Part shown: one piece after another, positions 17,964-28,034 of the stretch
How the letters are laid out: the number at the start of each line of letters is the position of its first letter
Numbering within the stretch: the first letter of the stretch is position 1
DNA from: Bradyrhizobium valentinum
Lineage (GTDB): Bacteria > Pseudomonadota > Alphaproteobacteria > Rhizobiales > Xanthobacteraceae
DNA: 64,000 nucleotides
Direction: 5' to 3'
NCBI RefSeq assembly: GCF_001440405.1
Contig: NZ_LLXX01000141.1
Span: 25,230 to 89,229, forward strand
Notes under the pieces: generated by a model
The model's database searches: none
What the model saw: only the letters and a program-made list of their open reading frames with translations
What the model was told of the DNA's origin: nothing
Position numbers and translations under genes: made by a program

Positions 17964-19334
17964 TTACGACGGCGTCGACGCATACGGACATGCAATCTCA
18001 ACCACACACCCAGACCCTGGAAGGATGGTAAACCGAAAGCCGTGCAACTTTACAATTGCTGCTACCAGGTTAAGGCCGAGACCCAGGCCTGATGTGTGTC
18101 TTACTTTATCCGACCGGTAGAAACGCCTTAGCACCGCGTCGCGCTCGTGTTCGCTGATGCCGAGACCGTTATCCCTCACGCGCACGATATTCTCGCCTTT
18201 GCCGCGAAACAATTCGATCTCAACCTGCCCACCGGCGGGCGTATACTTTATGGCGTTGTCGATGAGATTGGCCACCGCCTCGATCAGCAAGTCCCGGTCA
18301 CCATGGACGCTTAGTTCATCAGCTGACCGGATCAGAAGGGCGATACCTTTGTCTTCCGCTATCGGCTCGTACATGTCGACCACTTCGCGTGTGATATCCG
18401 CCAGCGCGACCTTGCCAAAGCCGGCCGATCGCTGACTTTTCTCGATTTCCGCAAGCCGCAGAATGGCGGTAATGATCGAAAGCGACTGATCTAGTGAGCT
18501 TATCGTTTTGTCTGCGGCAATCTGCAGCTGCTCCAGCGTGCTGGCGTTCGCGCGACCGCGCTCGAGCGTCAATAGTGCACGCGTGAGCGGCGTGCGCAGG
18601 TCATGCGCGATATCGTTGCCGAGGCCTGCTAGGGCGTGGATGAGAGTTTCCATCTCGTCGAGCATGCCATTGACTATCATGGCAAGTTTGGAGAAGGGGT
18701 CGTCGGTGTTCCGATGCGGGATTCGTTCACGCAGGTTGCCGGCGACAATGCGCTGTACCCGCTCGTTGATTTCAACGATTCGCCTGCGGGCGCGAGCGTA
18801 CAACACTACGCCGACCGCGAAGCAAAGAAGTACCGACGAAAGCAGACCAAGTGCGACCGCCCCTTCAACGACGTGCGCGATCTCCGTGACATCATCGACG
18901 TTTCGTCCGATCAAAAGCAGGTCACCGTTCGGCAACCTTCGCGCGATCAGGCGGACAGCCTGTTTTTTCCGGCCACTTTCGTCTCCCCGGTCGACCGCAG
19001 CGTCCTGTACCGCGTTGTCGGTTTTAAGATTTGGCGGCAGGTCTTCCAGATTGCCCGCAATCCTGCTGCCATTTGGTCCAAACAATCCCGCGAGCCTAAG
19101 GCGGCCCGGATCCTGCTTCAGATAGTCGTCGATCGCGTCGAGCCTACGATCGGGCGACAAGCCCGCAAAGAAGCCGCTTTGCGAGGCGATCACACGGTCG
19201 GAACGCATCGTCAGGTCATCGCTTATTTTCAAATAGACGAAGCCAAGCAATGCAACGATAAAGGCCGCAAAAGCCGCGGCCACCAGTACCGTCCACCGTA
19301 GCGTGGTCGAGCGCATGAACTCAGGCAATTGCAT
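17964..19334 (-). CDS. Sensor histidine kinase (OmpR-partner type), paralogue 1 of 3
   Basis: 456 residues from the ATG at 19332-19334. A membrane segment near residue 20, a ~120-residue periplasmic region and a second membrane segment frame the sensor. HAMP follows, then HisKA with GNDIAHDLRTPLTRALLTLE and HATPase with NLIDNAIKYTP, RDNGLGIS and GLGLGLNLVAAIVKLHG. The closest visible relatives are the kinases at 40804 and 44544, sharing the DPRRIRLAGLF-like periplasmic segment. No OmpR-type regulator is adjacent, so it is an orphan or shares the regulator at 45979. Confidence 0.88.
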   Translation of the reverse strand: MQLPEFMRSTTLRWTVLVAAAFAAFIVALLGFVYLKISDDLTMRSDRVIASQSGFFAGLSPDRRLDAIDDYLKQDPGRLRLAGLFGPNGSRIAGNLEDLPPNLKTDNAVQDAAVDRGDESGRKKQAVRLIARRLPNGDLLLIGRNVDDVTEIAHVVEGAVALGLLSSVLLCFAVGVVLYARARRRIVEINERVQRIVAGNLRERIPHRNTDDPFSKLAMIVNGMLDEMETLIHALAGLGNDIAHDLRTPLTRALLTLERGRANASTLEQLQIAADKTISSLDQSLSIITAILRLAEIEKSQRSAGFGKVALADITREVVDMYEPIAEDKGIALLIRSADELSVHGDRDLLIEAVANLIDNAIKYTPAGGQVEIELFRGKGENIVRVRDNGLGISEHERDAVLRRFYRSDKVRHTSGLGLGLNLVAAIVKLHGFRFTILPGSGCVVEIACPYASTPS

Positions 19335-19634
19335 AGAATGCTTACCCGTGAGATCCAGTTTTCTGCCGGCTCTCGGACGCGCTTGGGAGGCTTGGCACAA
19401 AGGGGCAATGACCTCGTCAATATCATAACCCTTTGGCGCGTTCGCTCTCGCCTGCCCGACCGCAGCTCTGGTCTAACTGCTTAGTCCGATCAAGGCGAAC
19501 GGCTCGATCCTACGGTGGTTGTTTGGAAAGTCGTGTTGGTTTGGGTCCCCCTATACCTTTGTTTGCTATCAGGACACGCCCGCTGACGTCGAAAAGGCCA
19601 GAGGAAGCGTCGTACTCGGGCAGGGCTCAGGATC
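19335..19634. other. 300 bp gap without a supported gene
   Basis: It lies between the kinase start and the 3' end of the receiver gene. No dyad motif, convincing reading frame, RNA structure or repeat was seen. The upstream extension of the kinase frame to 19400 is not supported by a ribosome-binding site. Confidence 0.5.
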
Positions 19635-20018
19635 TCATTTTCCCGCGTCGCCTCGACGTTCGCTCAGGGCAATCTCGATGCATTTGATCAAGACGGATCC
19701 CGCGAAGGGCTTGGCCAGGAAGGAAATAGCTCCGGCCTTCAGCGCTTGCGTGCGGACGTTCTCTTCGGGAAAAGCCGTGATAAAGATAAATGGCGCATCG
19801 TAACCTTGGCCGCGCATGTGCATCAGAAGGTCCAAGCCGCTCATAGCCGGCATCTGGACGTCCGCAATGACACAAGACGATTCGTCCAGGCAACTCGACT
19901 GCAAGAACTCCTCAGCCGACGCAAATGTATGGACCCGGTATCCATGCGAAGTTAGAAGATTGTCGGTCGCGACGCGGACGGAAGCGTCGTCATCAACGAC
20001 CGAGATTACCGAAAGCAT
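19635..20018 (-). CDS. Stand-alone response regulator receiver domain
   Basis: 127 residues from the ATG at 20016-20018; the longer frame from 20114 adds 32 residues with no domain. The receiver core is complete: acidic cluster VVDDDAS, phospho-acceptor Asp in VIADVQMPAMSG, Thr in FITAFPE and Lys in FLAKPFAGS. There is no output domain. Sequence style is close to FixJ-type receivers. Such single-domain regulators act as phosphate sinks or control partner proteins. It lies 250 bp downstream of the FixJ-type gene on the same strand. Confidence 0.8.
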   Translation of the reverse strand: MLSVISVVDDDASVRVATDNLLTSHGYRVHTFASAEEFLQSSCLDESSCVIADVQMPAMSGLDLLMHMRGQGYDAPFIFITAFPEENVRTQALKAGAISFLAKPFAGSVLIKCIEIALSERRGDAGK

Positions 20019-20268
20019 GGACAAGGCAGAACTTCCTGAGGTAGGACCAAGGCGAACGCTCGCATTAGCACCGCCCCTGCCAATATGGACGGTCAAATAG
20101 GTTTGGGAAGTCATACTTAGGTCTGTACGCCAACGACTTGTTGCGCAAGCTTTGCCGCACTGGCGCGGACCGTTACCGGCTCAGCACCTGTGCGAAGGTC
20201 GTCTAGGGGCAAATTCACTACGGATACGCCCGCTTCTGCCAGTCCCTTCGCCTAGTGCCCAAAACGGC

Positions 20269-20928
20269 CTAGGGCTTGATGCGACCAACCCCGAGCGTTT
20301 GGGCCTTTCTCAGCAGATCGGCCAGTGACCTCGCTCCCATCTTCTTCATAATGCGTCCCCGATGGATCTTAACGGTAATCTCGGCCAGTCCGAGTTCGGC
20401 TGCTATCTGTTTGTTCAGGCGTCCGGACGCTACCCAAGCCAGAACCTCCCGCTCGCGGGGAGTCAGGGTCTCAAGAAGTGCTTGCAAATCCGCGACGATC
20501 TTGTCGGCCTCGCGCCGTTTCCGATCCCGTTCGATCGCCGTCACCACCGCGTCCAGCATGTCTTGGTCGCGAAACGGCTTGGTCAGGAAATCGACCGCTC
20601 CGCCCTTCATGGCCCGGACCGACATCGGGATATCGCCATGGCCCGTCATAAAGATGATTGGAATGTGGATGTTCGCCTTGGCCAGTTCGGTTTGAAAGTC
20701 CAATCCGCTCAGGCCGGGCAACCTAATGTCAAGCACCAGGCAGCTGGCGACGTCCGGAAGCTTGCTGTCCAGCATTTCGGGCGCCGAAGCGAAAACCTCA
20801 ACCTTCAAGCCTATTGATTCAAAAAGATTGGTCAGCGCCCTGCGCATCGATTCGTCGTCGTCGACAACAAGGACGATCGATTCCTTGGCGCTCGCGGATC
20901 CATACGATGATTTTGGACGCTCGGTCAC
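20269..20928 (-). CDS. FixJ-type response regulator (receiver plus LuxR HTH)
   Basis: 219 residues. The receiver domain has [36 protein letters not shown] and FLTKPFRDQ. The C-terminal LuxR-type DNA-binding domain reads [20 protein letters not shown] and [13 protein letters not shown]. Its start overlaps the kinase stop by four bases (20925-20928), so it is the cognate regulator of the PAS kinase. It is one candidate controller for the dyad regulon, though FixJ-like proteins usually bind different sites. Confidence 0.92.
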   Translation of the reverse strand: MTERPKSSYGSASAKESIVLVVDDDESMRRALTNLFESIGLKVEVFASAPEMLDSKLPDVASCLVLDIRLPGLSGLDFQTELAKANIHIPIIFMTGHGDIPMSVRAMKGGAVDFLTKPFRDQDMLDAVVTAIERDRKRREADKIVADLQALLETLTPREREVLAWVASGRLNKQIAAELGLAEITVKIHRGRIMKKMGARSLADLLRKAQTLGVGRIKP

Positions 20929-23651
20929 AACGCATCCTCCTGATGCAAGGGCAGGACGAATTGAAATGTCGCACCTGGCCCCTCGTTGCGACAGATTGAC
21001 AGCCGTCCTCCGTGAGCTTCTACGATCGAACGGCAGATCGAAAGGCCCATACCCAGCCCGCTGGACTTAGTGGTGAAAAAGGCATTGAAAAGTTGGTTTG
21101 CATTCTCAGCGGAGATTCCGACGCCGCAATCCGTCACACTTACGAGCACTCGACCTGTCTCGTCCTGGCCTGATCGGATCACAAGTTCGCGCGGCCGATC
21201 CATGACCGGCTCCATTGCTTCAATGCCATTCATCACCAGGTTGATAATTACCTGCTGAAGCTGGACCCGATCGCCAAGGACCATGGGTAGACTCGGCGCC
21301 AACTCCTTGCGCAATGATACGCTGTGGCTGCTTAACTTACGCTGCACCAGCGCGATTACCTCCTGAATGACGTGATTGACATTAAGGAGCGCTTTCTCCA
21401 TCTCGGATTTTTTCGCGAGCGCCCGCACTCGGCGAATCACCTCGCTTGCCCGAATACCGTCCTCGATGACCCATTCTGCCGAACGGCGCGCCTTGGCCAA
21501 GTCGGGAGTTTTGTTGTCCAGCCAGCGCAGACAGGCTTCGGCGTTAGCGATGACGGCGGCGAGCGGCTGGTTCACTTCATGGGCGATGGACGCCGTCAGT
21601 TCGCCCAGCGCGGTCACGCGGGTTACATGTGCGAGTTCCGCCTGCGCGTTGCGCAGCGCCTCTTCGGCGTGATCTGCGCGGATCGTCGCCGTAATATCCG
21701 TACCGGTTCCCCGATAGCCCAGGAAGTTGCCGCTTGCGTCAAAAAATGGCTTACCGCTCGACCGGACATAGACGGGAGATCCATTTGCGCTTACGGCGCG
21801 ATACACGAAATCGCGAAATGGCTGATGTGCGTCGTGCACCGCCCGATGCAGCCGCCATTTTTCGGGCTCCGATTCGACATCAGTTGCGACATCCCAGCGA
21901 GCCAAACCAGTTATGCGTGAAGGCACGATGCCGACAGCATTGTAGTGCTCCGATATACGCGTGACCCTGTGGTCAGGTCCGGTTTCCCAGAGCCAGTCGG
22001 AGGCCGTTTCGGCATAATCGCGAAAACGCTGCTCGCTCTCGCGAAGCGCAACTTCAGTCTGCTTGAGGTCTTCGATATCGGTAGCCGACCCATACCATTT
22101 GACAATGTTGCCTGCCTCGTCGTGCATCGGCTCGGCTTCGAACAGAAACCAGCGATACTCGCCATCGAAACGCCGGAGCCGAGCTTCAAGCCCACCTCGC
22201 GTCCCGGTCTCCCGTATTGCACTCCACTTCTGCAACATGCCCTTCTTGTCGTCAGGGTGAAAAGCGCGAGGCCAGCCAGTTTCAGCTTGGTCCAATGACA
22301 GGCCGGTATAGTAGAGAGCCGGTTCATTAAGAAAGTCGGGGATCCCTTCGGGTCCGGCGCGCCAGACCAGCGTCGGTATTGTATCGATGACCAGCCGAAG
22401 GCGATCTTCCGACTTCTTGATTTCGTCAAATGCCCTTTGCAATTTCTCCTGTGCTTCGTATTGCTCGGTGACATCCAGGTGTGTGCCGATCATTTCGATC
22501 ACTTCGCCGTCGCTATTGACGACAGGATGTCCCACGGAATGTACATGCTTTATCGATCCGTCAGGAAGAACTATCCGAAAATCAACTTCGAAGTCCGCCT
22601 TCTCTCGGATCGCCCGGGACAATGCTTCGACATTGCGGACCCTGTCGTCGGGGTGGATACGATCCCGGAAGGTCTGCAGCGGCACAGCGCCCTTCTCCGG
22701 ATCGAAACCAAAAATGTAGTACACTCCGGTCGAGCGATACACGAACTCTCGACGGCGCACATCCCACGCCCAACTGCTTGTGTGACTTAAGCGCTGGGAT
22801 TCGGCCAGATAGGTTTCACTCCGTCGCAGCTTCCGCTCCGCTTCCTTTGCATCCGTCACATCCGTTACCGCCCCAACAAACCTGACGCTCCCCGACGCAT
22901 CTCTCTCGGCACGAGCTACGGCATGGACGTATTTCACCGAGCCATCAGGCATCGCCAGCCGAAATTCAAGGTCGAAATCGCTTCCCTTGCTCGACGCCTG
23001 CTGGAGGATGTCTTGCACCGCAGCACGATCGTCCGGATGGGTGCGTTGGATAATGAATTCCACGGTCGGTATAGTCGTCCGATCGCATTGGAAGATTCGA
23101 AACGTTTCGTCGGACCAGACGATTTTTCCGGTCAAGACATTCCATCCAAAGCTTCCGGTACGGCTCAATCTTTGTGCCTCGGTCAAATACATTTCGCTGC
23201 GCCGCAGCGCGGCTTCAACTCGCTTTTGCCCCTCGATCGCTGTTTGCAAGTCAGCGCCGGAATGCCGGAGTGCCTCTGTCGCATTCTTCTGCGCTGAAAT
23301 AGCGAATGCAACGAAAAGAGATGTAATAGAAAACAGGATCAGACGCGGCACCTCTGAGATGCCCACAACCAGTAGATTGTGCTTCCAAGTAAATGAATTG
23401 CTGGGGGGCACCAGGTAATAATGAAAGGCCAAAAGGGCGAGTGTGATCGCCAACACGGCCGGACCGAACCCGCCGAACCACGCAGCGAGGATAACAGCGC
23501 AAAGCATCAACGATGCGATGGGCTCAGCGTGCAGAGAACGTGTTATAAGTTCCACGGCCACTATCGCAACGACGACCGACAAGACCGCGATAGGGTAGGA
23601 AGCAATCCTATGCGGCTTTTTCCACGCTTGACGGAGATCAGATTCAATCAT
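20925..23651 (-). CDS. Membrane multi-PAS sensor histidine kinase
   Basis: 908 residues from the ATG at 23649-23651 (MIESDLRQ), where AAGGAG directly precedes; a longer frame to 23774 is possible. The N-terminus has four closely spaced membrane helices like the KdpD DUF4118 module ([19 protein letters not shown]). About four PAS/PAC units follow, each with a DPDD-type motif ([27 protein letters not shown]). Then comes HisKA ([20 protein letters not shown]) and HATPase ([28 protein letters not shown]). This layout is typical of FixL-like kinases acting through a FixJ-type partner, here the overlapping downstream gene. No haem-binding PAS signature was identified. Confidence 0.9.
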   Translation of the reverse strand: MIESDLRQAWKKPHRIASYPIAVLSVVVAIVAVELITRSLHAEPIASLMLCAVILAAWFGGFGPAVLAITLALLAFHYYLVPPSNSFTWKHNLLVVGISEVPRLILFSITSLFVAFAISAQKNATEALRHSGADLQTAIEGQKRVEAALRRSEMYLTEAQRLSRTGSFGWNVLTGKIVWSDETFRIFQCDRTTIPTVEFIIQRTHPDDRAAVQDILQQASSKGSDFDLEFRLAMPDGSVKYVHAVARAERDASGSVRFVGAVTDVTDAKEAERKLRRSETYLAESQRLSHTSSWAWDVRRREFVYRSTGVYYIFGFDPEKGAVPLQTFRDRIHPDDRVRNVEALSRAIREKADFEVDFRIVLPDGSIKHVHSVGHPVVNSDGEVIEMIGTHLDVTEQYEAQEKLQRAFDEIKKSEDRLRLVIDTIPTLVWRAGPEGIPDFLNEPALYYTGLSLDQAETGWPRAFHPDDKKGMLQKWSAIRETGTRGGLEARLRRFDGEYRWFLFEAEPMHDEAGNIVKWYGSATDIEDLKQTEVALRESEQRFRDYAETASDWLWETGPDHRVTRISEHYNAVGIVPSRITGLARWDVATDVESEPEKWRLHRAVHDAHQPFRDFVYRAVSANGSPVYVRSSGKPFFDASGNFLGYRGTGTDITATIRADHAEEALRNAQAELAHVTRVTALGELTASIAHEVNQPLAAVIANAEACLRWLDNKTPDLAKARRSAEWVIEDGIRASEVIRRVRALAKKSEMEKALLNVNHVIQEVIALVQRKLSSHSVSLRKELAPSLPMVLGDRVQLQQVIINLVMNGIEAMEPVMDRPRELVIRSGQDETGRVLVSVTDCGVGISAENANQLFNAFFTTKSSGLGMGLSICRSIVEAHGGRLSICRNEGPGATFQFVLPLHQEDAL

Positions 23652-24137
23652 CTCCTTGCTTATCCTGAAGGTGAGGAGACTGCTAACGGCCGCCGAATTG
23701 CCGAAGCCGAAAGTCGTCCCATGAACTGCGATCGACCGGGCGGAACCCGTCCAAGCAGCTCGATGCGAAGCCAAGAGAACACAAAAGCCCCCTGTGCGAG
23801 CGCATTAGAGCACTTTGGAGCACAATCAGCAATTTGTTCCAGCCGCCAACGGCGGCCACAAACGGGGTCCGAGGGCCAGTCGCCATTGATCGCGGCGGCA
23901 TCTGTTTACGGGGACCATTTCCGGCGACGCGATTGCGGCTAGATCCTGGCCTTAGGCATCATCAGCATCCCGCTTCGCAGCTTACGTCCGGGAAAATTGA
24001 GCAAGGCGACCATTGCAAACGACAGTATGACCCGCTCGATCCCTTTCGATATCGGATGCTTACCTGCGTACGATTGAGCGATCGGTCTCAACCCTCCTAG
24101 TCTCTGCTAATCGCAAGAGCCGATTGCAGGTGACAAA
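23652..24137. other. 486 bp gap, nothing recognised
   Basis: This is the upstream region of the PAS kinase and of the divergent small-gene cluster. It should hold two divergent promoters, but no dyad motif or recognisable consensus was found. The short reading frames here have no supporting start sites. Confidence 0.5.
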
Positions 24138-24275
24138 ATGTCCACGATCCCGGCCAAAACGATTGAGCGCAGCCGCAATAAGTCATTTGGGCGGAATCGA
24201 GTCCGTGCTCCGCCGGCAAATTACCCTTGTGACGGCGAAGCGGTCTGCAGCTTTAGCTTGGGAGACGGCACATGA
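24138..24275 (+). CDS. Small basic protein, first of an ATGA-coupled chain
   Basis: 45 residues: a basic, Arg/Asn-rich N-terminus (TIERSRNKSFGRNRVR) then two Cys in a short tail. AGGTG lies 6 bases before the ATG. Its TGA overlaps the next ATG (ATGA at 24272-24275), the first of three such overlaps in a row. That, rather than any homology, is the reason to call it. Function unknown. Confidence 0.45.
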   Translation: MSTIPAKTIERSRNKSFGRNRVRAPPANYPCDGEAVCSFSLGDGT

Positions 24276-24688
24276 GGGTCAAGCTCTGCACGCGTTGTCC
24301 CTATACGCCGCGAGATTTGGCAGGCCACTACGATCCCGAGGGCGAGCTTTACGCTTGCGCGAAGTGTGACGGCGGACAAGAGGTGAGCACCAACCACTAC
24401 CCACGCAAGACCGGGAGGAGGCAAGAATGCGCAACAGCCCTCAATATCCTTGGAACGTCGCACCCAAGCGTTGCGCTGTCTGCGACGGAAGGTTTGGTCT
24501 CATCCGCCACTACTCCTGGCGAACCGCCCTCTGCTCAAAGAAATGCGTTAACCGCTTCAAGGCCCGTCAAGAGGGCGACCACAGGTGGTTACGTGGACTT
24601 CATTCCGCAGCCTGGCAACGGGCGCAATGAACGCCATGCACCAATGTCTCGACGTTCAGAATTTCGGAGCGAGGAGGTTGCACAATGA
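24272..24688 (+). CDS. Small Cys-motif protein with long overlapping C-terminal half
   Basis: 138 residues. The N-terminal ~55 contain two CxxC pairs (LCTRCPYTPRD and YACAKCDGGQE) about 20 residues apart, which suggests a zinc ribbon. The rest is Ser/Thr/Pro-rich with no features and overlaps the separate reading frame 24427-24630. Both ends use ATGA overlaps with neighbours, supporting the full length. The alternative is a frameshifted gene whose true product ended near 24430. Confidence 0.5.
   Translation: MRVKLCTRCPYTPRDLAGHYDPEGELYACAKCDGGQEVSTNHYPRKTGRRQECATALNILGTSHPSVALSATEGLVSSATTPGEPPSAQRNALTASRPVKRATTGGYVDFIPQPGNGRNERHAPMSRRSEFRSEEVAQ
24427..24630 (+). CDS. Zinc-finger-like small protein in an overlapping frame
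   Basis: 67 residues. A strong Shine-Dalgarno (GGAGG with 5 bases to ATG) precedes it. The centre has a zinc-finger-like arrangement (RCAVCDGRFGLIRHYS, then ALCSKKCVNRFKARQ). It is read in a different frame from, and lies wholly within, 24272-24688. The composition looks more like a real folded protein than the frame it overlaps. DNA or RNA binding is possible; no function is assigned. Confidence 0.55.
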   Translation: MRNSPQYPWNVAPKRCAVCDGRFGLIRHYSWRTALCSKKCVNRFKARQEGDHRWLRGLHSAAWQRAQ

Positions 24689-25083
24689 TTCATTTATGCA
24701 AACTCGTCTTCTGGGGCTGCATCTGTTGCCTGCTGGCGATGGAGGTCAAAGCGCAGAATGGACAAAGCCAGGCCGGAATTCATCGCCATCCACCGCAGGA
24801 TCAGCCCCTGCACGAGAAGTTCTATTCGAAATGGCAAATGCCCGATAATCCTTTGGTTAGCTGTTGCAATGAGGCGGACTGCTATCCGACTGAAATCAAG
24901 TACGTTGACGGCAAGATCTACGCAAAGCGCAGAGAAGACGGAAAGTACATTTCCGTGCCACCTGAAAAGGTCGAGCGGAACAGGGACAATCCCGATGGCA
25001 GAAACCATCTCTGCGCCCCGCCGCCCAATTTCTCCCATTCATCCGACACCGTGTTCTGCTTCGCATTAGGAGGCGCGACATGA
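24685..25083 (+). CDS. Secreted conserved protein with four-Cys core
   Basis: 132 residues with a signal peptide (LCKLVFWGCICCLLAMEVKA). The mature domain has a compact motif, SKWQMPDNPLVSCCNEADCY, then IKYVDGKIYAKRREDGKYIS and a later HLCAPPP. The Cys set suggests disulfides in the periplasm. It is coupled to both neighbours by ATGA overlaps (24685-24688 and 25080-25083). Function unknown. Confidence 0.7.
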   Translation: MIHLCKLVFWGCICCLLAMEVKAQNGQSQAGIHRHPPQDQPLHEKFYSKWQMPDNPLVSCCNEADCYPTEIKYVDGKIYAKRREDGKYISVPPEKVERNRDNPDGRNHLCAPPPNFSHSSDTVFCFALGGAT

Positions 25084-25304
25084 GATTCGTATTGGTAATT
25101 GGCAGGACGCCCTGCCAGCAATCCGTCTGCGTGCTGTGCGGCGAGCCAATCGGGACAAGTTATCTCCGAGAAGTCGGAACGCAGCTCACCTATTGCGATC
25201 ATGATTGCTACGCCGATCACTGCGCAAGCGCTGCCCTGCTTTTAGAATCGGCCTTGGGCCCAGAACCTTCGGATGCCGCCAAAGCACTGGGCCGCGGCCG
25301 CTGA
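25080..25304 (+). CDS. Small Cys-rich protein ending the coupled chain
   Basis: 74 residues with two Cys pairs, VCVLCGEPIG and YCDHDCYADHC, which look like a small treble-clef or zinc-ribbon site. It starts within the stop of the previous gene. It is the last member of a tightly coupled row of short genes (24138-25304), three of them with putative metal-binding Cys pairs. No function known. Confidence 0.65.
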   Translation: MRFVLVIGRTPCQQSVCVLCGEPIGTSYLREVGTQLTYCDHDCYADHCASAALLLESALGPEPSDAAKALGRGR

Positions 25305-25511
25305 ATGACTTCCGCCATCTGCGGATTAACGCAATTCCGGTGTCATCACAGCAATATTGGCAAAGTCATTGCGAAGCGGACGCATACATTCTCATTGCAA
25401 CGCGGTTAAACGCAACTCCGTCAACAGCTGACGCTCCGAAAGCAAAGAGTCACGCCGCTGCGGGGCAGTCGGGTACCGGGATTTCGACGACGCGCAACAC
25501 AGGAGCAATCC

Positions 25512-25640
25512 GTGGCCAAACGCCCGACACTCACCACCGGAGCAACCCAATGAACGACAACTCCAAACGACCGCCCTGGTCCATGCATCGGGTATGCCCG
25601 TCACCGACAACCCCAACGTTCAGACTGCCGGTCCGCGGTT
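25512..25640 (+). pseudogene. N-terminal relic of a catalase gene
   Basis: Two adjacent stretches look like starts of monofunctional catalases. The first is GTG 25512, VAKRPTLTTGATQ then stop. The second is ATG 25551, MNDNSKRPP, continuing one frame over as ASGMPVTDNPNVQTAGPR. The latter compares directly with [18 protein letters not shown] of the intact catalase at 26448. Similarity ends near 25640, before the first catalytic region. This looks like a truncated, frameshifted leftover of another catalase next to the working one. The match is short, so certainty is moderate. Confidence 0.5.
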
Positions 25641-25679
25641 GTTAATGTGCTCTCAAGATCAATCGGCAGGCGACGTGCA

Positions 25680-26339
25680 ATGAATACCGATCTTACCATC
25701 AATACCGATCTCGCCGGGACCACAATCCCCGACAGCAAGCTCGCGCGCGAAATAACGGAGCTGGTGCGGGATACCGAATCGCCACTGCTCTTTCACCATT
25801 CGAGCCGCGTCTACTACTGGGGCGCGCTGGCCGGCAAGCGTCGCCGGCTCAAATTTGATCCCGAACTGCTTTATGCAGGGGCGATGTTCCACGACATGGG
25901 ATTGACCCATCAACACAGCAGCCAAATCGAGCGATTCGAAGTCGACAGCGCGAATGCCGCGCGTGATTTCCTCCGAAGCCACCTCATCGCGCAACAGGAT
26001 ATCGAAACCGTCTGGACCGCAATCGCCTTGCATACGACGCCCGGCATCCCGCAGCACATGCACCCGGTCGTCGCGCTAGTGACGGCGGGCGTCGAAATGG
26101 ACGTCCTTGGGCTGGCTTACTCACAATACAGCGATGCGGAGCGCGAGGCGGTGGTGCATGCACACCCGCGTCCGCCGCATTTCAAGGAGGATATCATCCA
26201 GGCCTTCTATGACGGCAACAAACACAAGCCGGCGACGACCTTCGGCAACGTCAATGCCGACGTGCTCGCAGACAAGGATCCGCGCTTCACCCGCGTCAAT
26301 TTCTGCAGCGTGATCCGAGGATCCGCCTGGCGGGGGTAA
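25680..26339 (+). CDS. HD-domain metal-dependent phosphohydrolase family protein
   Basis: 219 residues from ATG 25680. The HD-domain signature is present: His in LFHHSSRVYYWG, the HD pair in GAMFHDMGLTHQH, and a later conserved His-Asp region (GVEMDVLGLAYSQY). This subfamily includes cyanamide-hydratase-like and nucleotide phosphohydrolase proteins; the substrate cannot be told. It lies 108 bp upstream of the catalase in the same direction. Confidence 0.75.
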   Translation: MNTDLTINTDLAGTTIPDSKLAREITELVRDTESPLLFHHSSRVYYWGALAGKRRRLKFDPELLYAGAMFHDMGLTHQHSSQIERFEVDSANAARDFLRSHLIAQQDIETVWTAIALHTTPGIPQHMHPVVALVTAGVEMDVLGLAYSQYSDAEREAVVHAHPRPPHFKEDIIQAFYDGNKHKPATTFGNVNADVLADKDPRFTRVNFCSVIRGSAWRG

Positions 26340-26447
26340 GCCCGGAAAACCTCAAGTCGAGAAGCACGGCACTGAAGCCGCCATCGGCCGAACAGCAGGG
26401 CCGATGCAGGCACCCGCGACCTAATCCAACACAATGGAGGACTGATC

Positions 26448-27926
26448 ATGTCTAGCGAGCAAGGCAACACGAACAAGTTTACCAACGCGACTGGAGCCCC
26501 GGTTGCTGACAACACCAACATCATGACCGCAGGTCGGCGCGGCCCGGCGCTGCTGCAGGATATCTGGCTTATCGAGAAGCTGGCGCATTTCGACCGCGAG
26601 GTGATCCCGGAGCGGCGCATGCACGCCAAGGGCTGGGGCGCCCACGGGACCTTCACGGTCACGCACGACATCACTCGCTACACCAAGGCCAAGGTTTTCT
26701 CGAAGATCGGCAAGCAGACGCCGATGTTCGCGCGCATATCGACCGTCGCCGGTGAGCGCGGCGCCGCCGATGCGGAACGCGACATCCGCGGCACCGCCCT
26801 CAAGTTCTATACCGAGGAGGGCAACTGGGACATCGTCGGCAACAACACGCCGGTGTTCTTCTTCCGCGATCCGTTGCGGTTCCCGGACCTCAACCATGCC
26901 ATCAAGCGCGACCCGCGCACCGGGCTGCGCAGCGCGGATAACAACTGGGATTTCTGGTCGCTGCTGCCGGAGGCGTTGCACCAGGTCACGATCGTCATGT
27001 CCGATCGAGGCATTCCGAAGAGCTTCCGCCACATGCACCTGTTCGGCAGCCATACCTTCGCGATGATCAATGCCGCCAATGAGCGCGTCTGGGTCAAGTT
27101 TCATTTCCGCTCGCAGCAGGGCATCCAGAACCTCACCGACGCCGAGGCCGCAGCTCTCGTCGCCGCGGATCGCGAAAGCCATGGCCGCGACTTGCTCAAT
27201 GCGATCGAGGCGGGCGACTTCCCGCGCTGGACGCTTTTCATTCAGGTGATGACCGAAGCTCAGGCGAAAACCCACAGGCACAATCCCTTCGACGTGACCA
27301 AGGTGTGGCCGAAAGCGGAGTATCCGCTGATCGAGGTCGGCGTAATGGAGCTCAATCGATACCCTGATAACTTTTTCGCTGAAGTGGAGCAGGCCGCGTT
27401 CTCGCCCGCCAACATCGTGCCCGGCATCGGCTTTTCGCCCGACAAAATGCTCCAGGGGCGGCTGTTCTCCTACGGTGATGCGCAGCGCTACCGGCTCGGC
27501 ATTAACTTCAACCACATTCCGGTCAACGCGCCCCAATGCCCGTTCCAAAGCTACCATCGCGATGGAAAGATGCGCACCGACGGCAATCTGGGCGGAACGC
27601 TCACCTACAATCCCAACAGCGCGGGGCTCTGGGACAACCAGCCGGATTTTTCCGAGCCGCCGCTCGCGCTGGAAGGGGGCGCAGCGCACTGGGACCACCG
27701 CGTCGACGACGATCATTGGGAGCAGCCGGGAAATCTGTTCCGGAAGATGACGCCGGCCCAGCAGCAGGTGCTCTTTGAGAACACGGCGCGGGCGATGGGC
27801 GATGCGAAACTGCACATCAAGGAGCGGCACGTCGCAAACTGTGCCAAGGCCGATCTGGCCTACGGCGCAGGCGTCGCGAAGGCGCTGGGCATCAATTTCA
27901 GACCGCAGACGATCGCCGCGGAGTAG
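26448..27926 (+). CDS. katA: Monofunctional haem catalase (small-subunit type)
   Basis: 492 residues, the normal size of clade-3-like small-subunit catalases. The distal site has H59 in [14 protein letters not shown] and N132 in [12 protein letters not shown]; the proximal haem ligand is Y342 in [14 protein letters not shown]. It dismutates hydrogen peroxide in the cytosol. GGAGG precedes the ATG. A GC-rich hairpin follows the stop. Nearby are aquaporin and ALA synthase genes in the same direction, which could support peroxide entry or exit and haem supply. Confidence 0.95.
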   Translation: MSSEQGNTNKFTNATGAPVADNTNIMTAGRRGPALLQDIWLIEKLAHFDREVIPERRMHAKGWGAHGTFTVTHDITRYTKAKVFSKIGKQTPMFARISTVAGERGAADAERDIRGTALKFYTEEGNWDIVGNNTPVFFFRDPLRFPDLNHAIKRDPRTGLRSADNNWDFWSLLPEALHQVTIVMSDRGIPKSFRHMHLFGSHTFAMINAANERVWVKFHFRSQQGIQNLTDAEAAALVAADRESHGRDLLNAIEAGDFPRWTLFIQVMTEAQAKTHRHNPFDVTKVWPKAEYPLIEVGVMELNRYPDNFFAEVEQAAFSPANIVPGIGFSPDKMLQGRLFSYGDAQRYRLGINFNHIPVNAPQCPFQSYHRDGKMRTDGNLGGTLTYNPNSAGLWDNQPDFSEPPLALEGGAAHWDHRVDDDHWEQPGNLFRKMTPAQQQVLFENTARAMGDAKLHIKERHVANCAKADLAYGAGVAKALGINFRPQTIAAE

Positions 27927-27930
27927 GCCC

Positions 27931-27962
27931 GCCGGCCGGCGCGCTCACGCGCGCTGCCGGCC
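27931..27962 (+). terminator. GC-rich hairpin after catalase
   Basis: The arm GGCCGGC-GCGC and its near-complement GCGC-GCTGCCGGCC surround a short loop just after the catalase stop. There is no T-tract, so termination efficiency is uncertain; it may instead protect the 3' end. Confidence 0.45.
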
Positions 27963-28034
27963 ATTCCCAACTAACAACGCTCCCTGGCGAAGCCTGATCG
28001 CCCCAAAGCGGAAATCTCATCTCTGGAGAGAACG

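Noticed and set aside
26421-27830. 469-codon minus-strand frame opposite catalase
   Set aside because: It is a shadow of the catalase gene, whose catalytic residues are all in place on the plus strand.
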